From: SZUA-36 sp963704855
GTDB lineage: Bacteria; Pseudomonadota; Gammaproteobacteria; Xanthomonadales; SZUA-36
NCBI GenBank assembly: GCA_963704855.1
Contig: CAVPHY010000028.1
Location: 1,299,245-1,363,244 of the forward strand
Length of the DNA stretch: 64,000 bases
Direction of reading: 5' to 3'
This document shows positions 9,658 through 18,266 of this stretch, piece by piece; position 1 is the stretch's first letter; each line of letters opens with the position of its first letter. Made by a program: the position numbers and the translations under genes. Under the pieces are notes generated by a model. That model saw only the letters and a program-made list of their open reading frames with translations. It ran no database searches and was not told the DNA's origin.

Positions 9658-11036
9658 GGTTTGTTCCTGCCGAGCGAGCGTGCCATTTCCGCAGCATTAC
9701 CGGTATAAGCCGCAGGGGTGAGCTGCAACAGGCGTTGTCTGGCGTCTTCGGGTATATCCAGTGTTTGCACAAATTCAGCCAGAATTTCCGCATTGATGGC
9801 CTTGCCGCGGGTCAGGGCCTTGAGCTGCTCATACGGGTTTTCGATACCGTACAAACGCATCACCGTCTGGATCGGTTCGGCCAGTACTTCCCAGCTGGTG
9901 TCAAGGTCGTCAGCCAGCTTCTTCGTATTGAGTTGAAGCTTGCCCAGACCCTTGAGAAGCGAGGCATAGGCGATCATGCCGTGGCCCGCCGCGGTGCCGA
10001 TGGTGCGCAGAACGGTAGAATCCGTCAGGTCGCGTTGCCAGCGTGAAACCGGTAGTTTTTCCGCCAGGTGGGTCAGCAGGGCATTAGCAACGCCGAGGTT
10101 GCCCTCGGCGTTCTCAAAGTCAATCGGGTTAACCTTGTGTGGCATCGTGGATGAGCCGATCTCACCGCTGATGGTTTTCTGGCTGAAATAGCCGATGGAA
10201 ATATACGCCCAGATGTCCCGGCACAAATCGATCAGGACCGTATGGTAGCGGCTCATCGTGTGGAAGCTTTCGGCCATCCAGTCATGTGGCTCGATCTGTG
10301 TTGTCCATGGGTTCCAGACCAGGCCCAGCGACTCCACGAACTGCTGTGCAAACTTCGGCCAGTCCACTTCCGGGTAGGCGCTTATGTGGGCATTGAAATT
10401 ACCGACTGCGCCGTTGATCTTTCCGAGCACCGGTTGCCGCGCCAGTTGCCCGGCCTGGCGTTGTAAACGCACTGCCACATTGGCTATTTCCTTGCCAAGG
10501 GTGGTCGGGGAGGCGGTTTGACCGTGGGTGCGCGACAGCATGGCTACATCGGCATACCCGTTCGCCATTTCCAGCAAGGCGTGGTCGATATCGGCAAAAA
10601 CCGGCAGGAGTAAACGCTCACGCGCATCCAGCATCATCAAAGCATATGAGAGGTTGTTGATGTCCTCCGAGGTACAGGCGAAGTGTAGAAATTCAGACAG
10701 CCCGGCCAGCTCATCCTGCTTTGCGAAGCATTCTTTCAGATAGTACTCGACCGCTTTGACATCGTGGTTGGTGGTCGCCTCGATGGCCTTGACCCGTTGT
10801 GCCGACTCGAGCCCGAAATCGTTGATCAGGTTTTCGAGGAACGTATTGGCAGCCTCACTGAGGTTGGAAACCTGAGGGATTTCGGTACTGGCAGCCAGTG
10901 CCTGGAACCAGCGAATCTCGACGATAACCCGGTAGCGGATCAGACCGTATTCGCTGAAAATTTCGCGCAAACCGGCGGTGCGAGGGGCATAACGGCCGTC
11001 AACGGATGAAACTGCGGTAAGGGGAGATAGTTGCAT
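9654..11036 (-). CDS. purB: Adenylosuccinate lyase
   Basis: A 460-residue fumarase/aspartase-superfamily enzyme that cleaves SAICAR to AICAR and adenylosuccinate to AMP in purine synthesis, releasing fumarate. The lyase signature GSSTMPHKVNPIDFEN begins near residue 294. The catalytic His171 (SRTHGQTASPTT) and Ser295 fall at the same numbers as in E. coli PurB. The gene is divergent from fumC (105-base gap that should hold both promoters) and overlaps roxA by four bases. Confidence 0.96.
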   Translation of the reverse strand: MQLSPLTAVSSVDGRYAPRTAGLREIFSEYGLIRYRVIVEIRWFQALAASTEIPQVSNLSEAANTFLENLINDFGLESAQRVKAIEATTNHDVKAVEYYLKECFAKQDELAGLSEFLHFACTSEDINNLSYALMMLDARERLLLPVFADIDHALLEMANGYADVAMLSRTHGQTASPTTLGKEIANVAVRLQRQAGQLARQPVLGKINGAVGNFNAHISAYPEVDWPKFAQQFVESLGLVWNPWTTQIEPHDWMAESFHTMSRYHTVLIDLCRDIWAYISIGYFSQKTISGEIGSSTMPHKVNPIDFENAEGNLGVANALLTHLAEKLPVSRWQRDLTDSTVLRTIGTAAGHGMIAYASLLKGLGKLQLNTKKLADDLDTSWEVLAEPIQTVMRLYGIENPYEQLKALTRGKAINAEILAEFVQTLDIPEDARQRLLQLTPAAYTGNAAEMARSLGRNKP

Positions 11037-11141
11037 GATTTTTTAACTCTTTTTGAGGCTGTATTATGATACCACTGACGCCCGTGGAAATGATCGGCGA
11101 TTAGAAAGCGTGTTACAGGGAACACAACCGGAGTCAAGCAA

Positions 11142-12521
11142 ATGAACAAGACACGTACTGAAAGGGATACGATGGGTGAACTAAAGGTGCCTGCGGATGC
11201 TTTTTGGGGCGCGCAAACACAGCGTGCTGTGAATAACTTCCCGATCAGTGGCATCCCCATGCCAGCGGCCTTTATCCACGCGCTGGGTCTGATCAAGGCT
11301 GCCGCGGCACGTGTCAATCGTGATCTTGGTTTGCTGGATGACGAAACCGCCGAAGCCATTATCGCCGCGGCCTGCAAGGTATCCGCCGGCGAGGTCGATA
11401 GCCATTTTCCGGTTGATATATTCCAGACCGGTTCCGGTACCAGCAGTAACATGAATGCCAATGAGGTCATTGCCCACCTGGCCGCCCGTCAGGGTATTGA
11501 GGTTCACCCCAACGATCATGTCAATATGGGACAGAGCTCCAATGATGTAATACCGACAGCGATCCAGGTGAGTGCCTGTCTTGAAACCAGTAATGAGTTG
11601 TTGCCGGCCTTGCGGCATTTACAACAGGTCCTGCTCGCCAGGGCATGCGAATTGAAGGATGTTGTCAAAACAGGTCGTACACACCTGATGGATGCCATGC
11701 CGGTCACCTTTGGGCAGGAACTGACTTGCTGGTCACAACAGGTACAATCGAATATGGATCGCATTGAGAGCACCCTGCAGCGCTTGAGACAATTGCCACA
11801 GGGTGGCAGTGCGGTTGGAACAGGTGTCAACACCCATTCTGACTTCGGTCCGCGCATCGCGGTGGCATTGACGGAGTCCAGCGGCTTTGGGTTTGCCGCG
11901 GCAGAGAACTATTTTGAAGGCATCAGTTCCCAGGACGCGTCGGTAGAACTATCCGGACAGCTTAAAACCCTGGCCTGCAGCCTTATGAAAATGGCCAATG
12001 ACCTGCGCTTGATGAATTCGGGCCCTTTGACCGGTATGGGCGATATTACTTTGCCCGCATTACAGCCGGGTTCCTCCATTATGCCGGGCAAGGTTAACCC
12101 GGTTATAGCGGAAGCGGTTTGCATGGTTTGTGCCCAGGTGATCGGCAATGACACTGCGATAACCCTCGGTGGTCAGTCGGGTAATTTCCAGCTTAATGTG
12201 ATGTTGCCTGTGATCGCACATAACCTGTTGCAAAGTATCGGCATACTGAGCCACTCCAGTCGCTTGCTGGCGGATTCTGCGATTGGCGGCTTTGTTGTCA
12301 ATGTGGATACGATCAATAGCTCGCTGGAGCGTAACCCGATCCTGGTAACTGCCCTTAACCCCGTGATTGGTTATGAGTCGGGAGCAGAAATCGCCAAGAA
12401 AGCCTATAAAGAAGGCCGGTCAATCCGTGATGTTGCCCGGGAAACCACGGGGCTTTCCGAGGAAGAACTGGAACGTTTGCTGGACCCGCTGGAACTCACC
12501 CGGGGTGGAATCAAAGGCTGA
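11142..12521 (+). CDS. fumC: Class II fumarate hydratase
   Basis: A 459-residue iron-independent fumarase converting fumarate to L-malate in the TCA cycle; active as a tetramer. The superfamily signature GSSIMPGKVNPV is at about residues 310-321 and the conserved THLMDAMPVTFGQE begins near residue 180. GTGVNTH and NQSSNDV-type segments (GQSSNDVIPTA) are present. Superfamily members also include aspartase, but the residues around the signature and the C-terminus fit FumC best. The 3' end is overlapped on the other strand by the tail of the imuA/sulA-like gene. Confidence 0.93.
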   Translation: MNKTRTERDTMGELKVPADAFWGAQTQRAVNNFPISGIPMPAAFIHALGLIKAAAARVNRDLGLLDDETAEAIIAAACKVSAGEVDSHFPVDIFQTGSGTSSNMNANEVIAHLAARQGIEVHPNDHVNMGQSSNDVIPTAIQVSACLETSNELLPALRHLQQVLLARACELKDVVKTGRTHLMDAMPVTFGQELTCWSQQVQSNMDRIESTLQRLRQLPQGGSAVGTGVNTHSDFGPRIAVALTESSGFGFAAAENYFEGISSQDASVELSGQLKTLACSLMKMANDLRLMNSGPLTGMGDITLPALQPGSSIMPGKVNPVIAEAVCMVCAQVIGNDTAITLGGQSGNFQLNVMLPVIAHNLLQSIGILSHSSRLLADSAIGGFVVNVDTINSSLERNPILVTALNPVIGYESGAEIAKKAYKEGRSIRDVARETTGLSEEELERLLDPLELTRGGIKG

Positions 12522-13165
12522 AACAGTTGTGCCCGGCGGATACGTATACCTGATGCCGGCCGTCGCCCACGGCACTTCAATACCCTGATCTGCAGATCGC
12601 CATCATCCGCCGCCAATTGCAAGCGTAATGCAGCGGGTGACGAGGCACTTGCGGTCTTAATGTCCTGGAACAGGAAAACGGTTTCCTGCGTGCGTTCCGC
12701 CGCCAGTTGCAAGCGCCGCAGTTCACTGAAAGACAGGGCGCCGGGCCAGGCCAGCAGGGCGCCGCCCGATAGCCCGCGTACCACCTGTTCAGTGGCCCAC
12801 AGGGACTCGCCCCGGTTCTGTGTGCGGATCAGCAGTAACTTCTCCAGCGCCAGGCCATGGCCATGCAACGCAGGCGGGTAGGGTATCCACGGTGGATCGA
12901 TCATGCTTATCCAGCGGTTTTCCCGGCTCAGCCGTGCCAGTGCGGGTAACAGCAGGCTCAGTTCCCCGCAACCGGCCGTATCATGGACAAGCTCGGTGAC
13001 CGCGCCCTGCGGCCAGCCACCGCCGGGCAGCGCTGCATCGAGGGCAGCATGTCCGGTGCCGAGCGTGGCGATATGATGTGAAACCTGCTTGCCGCGCCAC
13101 AGCAATGGGTGCGATGCCAGGTCGTGCATGAGCGACGACAGGGGAGCATTCACCAGGGAAGTCAC
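12404..13165 (-). CDS. ImuA/SulA-like SOS-associated protein (RecA-like fold)
   Basis: Protein of up to 253 residues resembling ImuA and the Pseudomonas protein named SulA, linked to SOS division control or translesion synthesis. The family phrase LDAALPGGGWPQGAVTEL lies near residues 42-59 and LPALARLSRENRWISMIDPPWIPY follows; no Walker A lysine is present. The GTG start overlaps the lexA stop (GTGA), so it belongs to the lexA transcript and is SOS-controlled. No imuB or dnaE2 follows. Recognisable homology ends near residue 210; the last 40 or so residues, a Ser/Arg-rich tail, are read antisense to fumC and may be non-native run-on. Confidence 0.75.
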   Translation of the reverse strand: MTSLVNAPLSSLMHDLASHPLLWRGKQVSHHIATLGTGHAALDAALPGGGWPQGAVTELVHDTAGCGELSLLLPALARLSRENRWISMIDPPWIPYPPALHGHGLALEKLLLIRTQNRGESLWATEQVVRGLSGGALLAWPGALSFSELRRLQLAAERTQETVFLFQDIKTASASSPAALRLQLAADDGDLQIRVLKCRGRRPASGIRIRRAQLFQPLIPPRVSSSGSSKRSSSSSESPVVSRATSRIDRPSL

Positions 13166-13845
13166 CGGCCTTTCTTTAACGGCCCGGGCTGTAAGTGGTT
13201 TTCCGAACCCAGCCGTGTCCGTATAACACCCACAGCCCGGCCTTCAATGACAAGCTCCTGGCGGCGAAGATCGACCAGGATCGGCTGAAACTCCGGGTTC
13301 TCCGGTAACAGGCTGACCCGGTGACCCGTGCGCTTGAAGCGCTTGACCGTAACCTCGTCATCCAGGCGTGCGACCACGATCTGGCCGTTTTGGGCCTCCG
13401 GTGTGCGCTGTACTGCCAGCAGGTCACCGTCCAGGATACCGGCATTGAGCATGCTGTTGCCCTCAACCCGCAAAAGATAATGCGGTCGCGCCGAGAATAG
13501 TGAAGGGTCCAGCCGGTACTCGTTCTCAATGTTCTCCTGCGCCAGGACCGGGCTGCCGGCCGCGACCCGGCCGACCAGCGGCAGTGGTGTGCGCAGGGTG
13601 TTGGCTGCTGGCAGGCTGGCGGACGACAGGGCGGTAAGGGTGATGCCGCGGGAGCGTCCCGCTTCGATCCGGATCACGCCTTTATGCTCAAGCGCGCGCA
13701 AATGGCTTTCTGAAGCATTGGGTGAGCGGAAGCCGAAGTGTTTTGATATGTCGTTTCTGGTCGGTGGAAACCCATCAGAATCAATATGTTCTGATATAAA
13801 GGTAAGAATTTCTTTTTGACGGCGTGTTAACGGTTTTTCAATCAT
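13162..13845 (-). CDS. lexA: LexA SOS repressor
   Basis: Repressor of the DNA-damage regulon, which cleaves itself when bound to RecA filaments. From the ATG at 13845 the product is 227 residues: a winged helix-turn-helix (residues about 4-70; PPTRNDISKHFGFRSPNAS), a hinge with the cleavage bond Ala96-Gly97, and a peptidase domain with Ser131 (GNSMLNAGILDGD) and Lys168 (TVKRFKR). The C-terminus is about 20 residues longer than in E. coli LexA. The ATG has AGGTG upstream and lies directly below an SOS box, so the open frame continuing further upstream is not used. Confidence 0.95.
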   Translation of the reverse strand: MIEKPLTRRQKEILTFISEHIDSDGFPPTRNDISKHFGFRSPNASESHLRALEHKGVIRIEAGRSRGITLTALSSASLPAANTLRTPLPLVGRVAAGSPVLAQENIENEYRLDPSLFSARPHYLLRVEGNSMLNAGILDGDLLAVQRTPEAQNGQIVVARLDDEVTVKRFKRTGHRVSLLPENPEFQPILVDLRRQELVIEGRAVGVIRTRLGSENHLQPGPLKKGR

Positions 13846-13862
13846 GTCAGCACCTGTTCTGT

Positions 13863-13882
13863 TACTATAAATATATACAGTA
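13863..13882 (-). promoter_or_regulatory. LexA (SOS) box of lexA
   Basis: A 20-base site that matches the enterobacterial-type SOS box (CTGT-N8-ACAG core inside TACTG...CAGTA) with one changed base in one half (CTAT for CTGT) and an A/T-only centre. It lies 18 bases upstream of the lexA start and overlaps the spacer and -10 of the promoter, which fits autorepression of lexA and the downstream imuA/sulA-like gene. Confidence 0.85.
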
Positions 13883-13898
13883 TCAGTATTCTTTTCAA
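13870..13898 (-). promoter_or_regulatory. Sigma-70 promoter of lexA
   Basis: On the minus strand a -35 element TTGAAA (13893-13898) and a -10 element TATATT (13870-13875) are separated by exactly 17 bases. The SOS box covers the -10 and part of the spacer, so LexA bound there would block RNA polymerase. Confidence 0.7.
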
Positions 13899-13993
13899 GC
13901 TGCGGAATATCGCCCGGTCGCATACCGGCCAGGTAGCCCAGGTGTAGCAGGGATGAAACATGCAGGGTGCGTAACTGCTACGCACCACAGGGC

Positions 13994-14683
13994 CTAAAAG
14001 GGTAGTTTCAAGGCATCACAGATAAAGAGGTTGAGCTTGGCTGCCGTGCGGAAAACCCGGGTGGATTCGGTTACCAGGGCGGGGCTGAGTGCCTTTTCGA
14101 TGCCAACCGCCGTCATCAGGTAAAAGCTTTTGCGTTTCAGGTCTTCAATGTTCTTGGCATCTTTTTGGTAACCGCGGGGTGGTCGTGACAGGGAATCGCC
14201 CTGGACACCGCCGATTTTCTTTACATCACGGGTCTGGCCAAGCTTTTCCCATGCGGATGGGTTATCGGCGATAAATTCCCGAATCTGCGCCAGTTGCTTT
14301 GAGGGTGGATGCCAGACACCGCCGCCAATCGAGATACCATCGGTTTCAATGTGCAGGTAAAAGCCGGGGGCATGGGCGTCGCGGCCCAATTTGTGCCGGA
14401 AATGACAGGCGGCATGGGTTTTATAGGGCGTTTTGTCCTTGGAAAAACGCGTATCACGGTAAATACGGAACATGGAACCACCATGCGCCCGGGGATCAGC
14501 ATTGTAGTGCGGTGAAATGGACTCCAGGTGTGGCGCAATGCTGGTGATGTATTCACCCATCGGCGTGACGACGGATTCCTGGTAACGGCTCTTGTTGGCC
14601 GTGAACCATTCGCGGTTATTATTTTCCTTGAGTTCCTTGAAGAAAATGAAGAAGTCTTTTGGGAAACCTTTGAATTTTGACAT
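13994..14683 (-). CDS. DUF2461 family protein
   Basis: A 229-residue member of the DUF2461 / TIGR02453 family, whose function is not established. Family features are visible: the N-terminal FPKDFFIFFKELKENNNREWFTANKSRY, then MFRIYRDTRFSKDKTPYKTH, and GGGVWHPPSKQLAQIR. No signal peptide or membrane segment, so it is probably cytoplasmic. The ATG at 14683 is preferred over a TTG six bases earlier. It lies 18 bases after the slp-like gene and may share its transcript; the link is positional only. Confidence 0.85.
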   Translation of the reverse strand: MSKFKGFPKDFFIFFKELKENNNREWFTANKSRYQESVVTPMGEYITSIAPHLESISPHYNADPRAHGGSMFRIYRDTRFSKDKTPYKTHAACHFRHKLGRDAHAPGFYLHIETDGISIGGGVWHPPSKQLAQIREFIADNPSAWEKLGQTRDVKKIGGVQGDSLSRPPRGYQKDAKNIEDLKRKSFYLMTAVGIEKALSPALVTESTRVFRTAAKLNLFICDALKLPF

Positions 14684-14701
14684 TTTCAATATGCTACCTG
14701 T

Positions 14702-15238
14702 TTAGGGTCGGCGATACGGGTAACGCCAGTAGTAGGGCCCATAGTATGGATAATGCCAGTAATAGGGCTGGTACATACCGTAATAATCGTAGTAAATTCT
14801 GTCCCTGCGTTCGGGCCACAGGATCATGAAATCAATATCCACAACCGGGAAATGATAATCGAATTCACCCACTTTGCGTATATCCATGTGGATAATTTTG
14901 CCCGTCAGCGTAACTTCGCGGCCCTTCTCAAACACCTCCGGGTCATAAAAACCCGGTTTACACGCGATAAAACGGCCATTGGATTGATCGGAATCCTGTG
15001 GGCGCATCGAAGACTGTAATTGCCTGGCAAGAATTTCAAAACAGGTGTAGTCGCTTTCAGGGCGGGTCTCCAGTAACACGCCACCCCAACGAACCGGTGT
15101 TTCCAGGGTCGTTTCGCCGGCGTCTTTCGGGATCAGCGTTACGTAATCACCCTTCAGTTGCTCGGGTATGGTGGTGCATGCGGAGAAGGACAAGGCGGCC
15201 ATTATTGCAAGGCCAGTGGTGTAGATCAGGCGGTTCAT
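14702..15238 (-). CDS. slp: Slp-family outer membrane lipoprotein with Tyr-rich tail
   Basis: A 178-residue lipoprotein of the Slp family (starvation-inducible outer membrane lipoprotein in E. coli). The signal peptide ends in the lipobox LSFSAC with Cys21. The middle part carries the Slp pattern of WGGVLLETRPE, RFIACKPGFYDPEVFEKGREVTLTGKI and VVDIDFMILWP. It ends in about 30 residues made largely of Tyr, Pro, Trp and Arg, with repeated PYYW/PYYG steps, a feature of several Slp relatives. Start ATG at 15238 has a GGAGGA site 6 bases upstream. It follows tgpA by 45 bases. Confidence 0.85.
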   Translation of the reverse strand: MNRLIYTTGLAIMAALSFSACTTIPEQLKGDYVTLIPKDAGETTLETPVRWGGVLLETRPESDYTCFEILARQLQSSMRPQDSDQSNGRFIACKPGFYDPEVFEKGREVTLTGKIIHMDIRKVGEFDYHFPVVDIDFMILWPERRDRIYYDYYGMYQPYYWHYPYYGPYYWRYPYRRP

Positions 15239-15283
15239 TGCAGTCCTCCAGTAGATTGTTATCAGGTGCCGTTGCAAACTGCG

Positions 15284-17281
15284 TCAGGTAACCGGACGTG
15301 GCTGAAATCGCTTGATCAGGTCCGTCAGCTCCGCCTGGTCGCCTGCGTCCCGTGAATAACGGCACAAAGTATATAGTTCAGCAATCCTGAATATGGCGTC
15401 TTCATTGTACTTAAATTGACCACCGGATTTCACGGCGAGTTCCATGGCGGCCATCGAAGGGTGTGAAGCAAATCCGGCCTTGTCGAGTTTCCTGACGAAC
15501 CGCTTCCATGAGCGTTGTAGCGGATCCAGGTTCTTTGATGAGCGGAATTTCAGCAGCAGGGGTAGCAGCAGAAAAGTCACTACCGCGATGATAAGGACGA
15601 TGGCGACCATGGTGATGACCAGGCGGGCCGGGCCGGCAACTTCCCAGCCAAAAGCCGACAGCAGGCGTGACTGGCGATCAGAGCTGAAAGCCACCACCCA
15701 GTTGTTCCAGCCGCGTTGAAACAGGTCAAAGGTATTTCGCGCATTTCGTAACCATTGAAAATCAAACATATGGCGGCGTTGCTCAAGCGACTCCACCGCA
15801 CCCCGCTGCACGCGCTCCGGTGCGACCGCGGCAGTGGGGTCAATACGTGTCCAGCCGGAGCCCCTGATCCAGACCTCCGACCACGCATGCGCATCGGACT
15901 GCCTGACCAGCACATAGGAGCCAATATTGTTGTAGTAACCTCCCTGGTAGCCGGTGACAACGCGCGCCGGAATACCGGCCATACGCATCATGACCGTGAA
16001 CGCCGACGCATAGTGCTCACAGAAGCCTTCCTGTGTATCAAACAGGAACTCATCGACCGTGTGCCGGCTCAGCAGTGGCGGATTCAAGGTGTAGTGAAAC
16101 TGTTGATGGTTAAAATACTGAAGCGTCCTTTGCACGATTTCGGAATCGCTTTTGGCCTCTTTGCGCCACTCGGAGATCATTGCAGCTGTTCGCGGGTTGA
16201 AGCCCTCGGGGAGTTCAAGTGCTGCCCTCAGCATGGTCAGTTTGAGTACGGAGTTGTCGCTGAAAGCCGGATCGGAAGCCATTGCATAATCATGTAACTG
16301 TGTAATGGGGCGTGACGCGATTAACTGGTAGTCGATCGTCAATTTTGTTTTTGCAGGTACCAGCGCAGGGTAATCAAGCGCGAATAACCATTTTTGTTCC
16401 GTTGGCTCCATCTGCACGCGGTAGCGAAATGGCGAACGGGCGGGATCTGGCTTCTTATCGGCCAACAGGTTGCGGCTGAGATAACTGACCTGCCAGCTGC
16501 GGCCATCGAACTCCCAGAATACCGGCCCGCGCCAATACAGGTCGCGGTTTGCCGGCATGGGGCCCTCGAACTCTGCCCGGAACGCAGGTGAATCATCCAT
16601 GAAAAGGCCCTGGATGCTGCCGGGGGTCATTGAGTCGGATAAACCGGAGCGTGCATCGAGGGCGTCTTCCGGAATGCCCCAGAGCGGGCTGCTCCAACGA
16701 GGGAAAAGCAAGAAGAGCGCCAGCCCGACCGGTAATGCAAAGGCCAGCATTGCGGCGCCGAAACCGAGCTCGGTCAACAGGTTTCGGTCGGTGTCCGGTA
16801 TTTTGCCGCTAACATCAAATGCCTCACATCTTTGCAGGTACATGAGTGCGATCAACGAACTGAGCAGGCAGGCAACGATATACGCGATCATCGGTATGCC
16901 CTGGGCAAACAGAAACTGTGTGCCGCACAGGAACAGACTCAGACTGGTTACGATACGGGCATCACGGATGCGGAAGGTCTCCAGTAATTTCAAGGACAGC
17001 ATCAGTGCCAGCATACTGACTGCAGTGCGTCTTCCCATGAGCCCGCCATAGGTTGAGACGAGCGCCGCCATCGCCACGGCGGTCGCGATGATGCGCATCA
17101 CCATTGGCACGGGTTTCCAGTTACGAAACTCAGCCAGCAAACGCCATACGATCGGTAACAGGGTAATCGGTACGAGGTGAAACGGCATGCTGATCAGCTG
17201 TGGAATCATGCTGATGGTCAGGGTCGCGATCACCCACAGAATTCCACGCCGGTCCAGTTGTGCAGTGGGTATGCGCTTCAT
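15284..17281 (-). CDS. tgpA: Membrane transglutaminase-like protease TgpA (DUF3488 + transglutaminase + DUF4129)
   Basis: A 665-residue inner membrane protein. About five hydrophobic helices occupy residues 12-200 (DUF3488). A periplasmic transglutaminase/protease core follows with the catalytic triad Cys421 (EGFCEHYASAF), His465 (SDAHAWSEVW) and Asp481 (RIDPTAAV). One more helix near residues 555-580 precedes a cytoplasmic C-terminal region. In Pseudomonas the homologue TgpA is an essential protein whose transglutaminase domain is periplasmic. The ATG at 17281 overlaps the DUF58 stop (ATGA), so the two are translationally coupled in the moxR-DUF58-tgpA operon. Confidence 0.9.
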   Translation of the reverse strand: MKRIPTAQLDRRGILWVIATLTISMIPQLISMPFHLVPITLLPIVWRLLAEFRNWKPVPMVMRIIATAVAMAALVSTYGGLMGRRTAVSMLALMLSLKLLETFRIRDARIVTSLSLFLCGTQFLFAQGIPMIAYIVACLLSSLIALMYLQRCEAFDVSGKIPDTDRNLLTELGFGAAMLAFALPVGLALFLLFPRWSSPLWGIPEDALDARSGLSDSMTPGSIQGLFMDDSPAFRAEFEGPMPANRDLYWRGPVFWEFDGRSWQVSYLSRNLLADKKPDPARSPFRYRVQMEPTEQKWLFALDYPALVPAKTKLTIDYQLIASRPITQLHDYAMASDPAFSDNSVLKLTMLRAALELPEGFNPRTAAMISEWRKEAKSDSEIVQRTLQYFNHQQFHYTLNPPLLSRHTVDEFLFDTQEGFCEHYASAFTVMMRMAGIPARVVTGYQGGYYNNIGSYVLVRQSDAHAWSEVWIRGSGWTRIDPTAAVAPERVQRGAVESLEQRRHMFDFQWLRNARNTFDLFQRGWNNWVVAFSSDRQSRLLSAFGWEVAGPARLVITMVAIVLIIAVVTFLLLPLLLKFRSSKNLDPLQRSWKRFVRKLDKAGFASHPSMAAMELAVKSGGQFKYNEDAIFRIAELYTLCRYSRDAGDQAELTDLIKRFQPRPVT

Positions 17282-18258
17282 AGCAGGTATAGGGCCAGTG
17301 ACTCCAGGCACCTTGAACGGTGACTGTCGCCCTTGCCAACCGGTATCAGCGCACCGGGAAGTTTGAGGCTGTACGACAACTGCCTGTGGTCCGCGATGAT
17401 GACCCAGGCGGTCAGGATGGACAAACGGGTTTCGATATCACCACCCTTCAGCAAATCCCAGTCGAGTTCGCAAGCGTCCTCTCTGGGGGTTTCCATCTCG
17501 AGGCTATAAAGTTCATCGTGACGGGCGCTGGCCCGCCACGCAACCCTTTGGATGGAGTCACCGGGTTGGTACTTGCGCAGACCGTGAACCTCGTCCCCAT
17601 CGCCCTTAGTGGCTTTCCCGGAATGGCCCTGGCCCGATATTGGCAACGGCGGGGGTTTGTTCGCGGGTGATGGATAAACCAGGCAGCGGTTGCTTGGGAA
17701 AATCCATGACCAGGCCTTGAAAAGACCCAGCGGAAAACGTGTTTCGAGCCTGAACGATGGCATTTCCAGCCAGCCACGGGTAAGTGTTGCCTGCTGGAGC
17801 GAAAAAAAATCACAGGCATTGAGTTTGAAATCCTTGCAGTCCTGGGCCTGTTGGAACCCGGCCTGGATCGCAAATCGCTGACGGTCATCCCCGTTAGAAA
17901 CAAATACGTGGAAGTGCGCCGCCTCACCGCTGAAAACCGGCTCGGAGTAAACACGGTCGACTTTCAGACCGGACAGGTTGCGGTAGGCGATCAAAGTCGT
18001 CAGCTGGGCTATGGTGCCGAGCAGGAACACCAGGATCAGGGCCATGTTGTTATTGAAGTTAAGGCCGCCCAGCGCCATGAAAACCAGCATCACGCCGAAA
18101 CCCCAACCGAACTTTGTGGGTAATACAAAAATATGCCGGTATTCCAGCTCGAAAGGGGGTGTCATTGGTCCGCGCCTGGCGAGAACGCGTTGCTTTATCC
18201 TGCCCGTGATGTATTCGATGATGGGCTTGCGTGCTGGTGGGGCTATGACCGTCGCCAT
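17278..18258 (-). CDS. DUF58 domain protein
   Basis: A 326-residue protein with two hydrophobic segments (about residues 50-90 from the chosen start) followed by a DUF58 region with the hallmark GEVHGLRKYQPGDSIQRVAWRASAR-like stretch (DEVHGLRKYQPGDS, then RVAWRASAR). DUF58 proteins occur with MoxR ATPases and von Willebrand A-type proteins and are thought to help assemble complexes; no precise function is proven. The ATG at 18258 lies 8 bases after the moxR stop; the frame is open further upstream inside moxR but that part looks like read-through of the other gene. Confidence 0.85.
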   Translation of the reverse strand: MATVIAPPARKPIIEYITGRIKQRVLARRGPMTPPFELEYRHIFVLPTKFGWGFGVMLVFMALGGLNFNNNMALILVFLLGTIAQLTTLIAYRNLSGLKVDRVYSEPVFSGEAAHFHVFVSNGDDRQRFAIQAGFQQAQDCKDFKLNACDFFSLQQATLTRGWLEMPSFRLETRFPLGLFKAWSWIFPSNRCLVYPSPANKPPPLPISGQGHSGKATKGDGDEVHGLRKYQPGDSIQRVAWRASARHDELYSLEMETPREDACELDWDLLKGGDIETRLSILTAWVIIADHRQLSYSLKLPGALIPVGKGDSHRSRCLESLALYLL

Positions 18259-18266
18259 CGCTTGGA

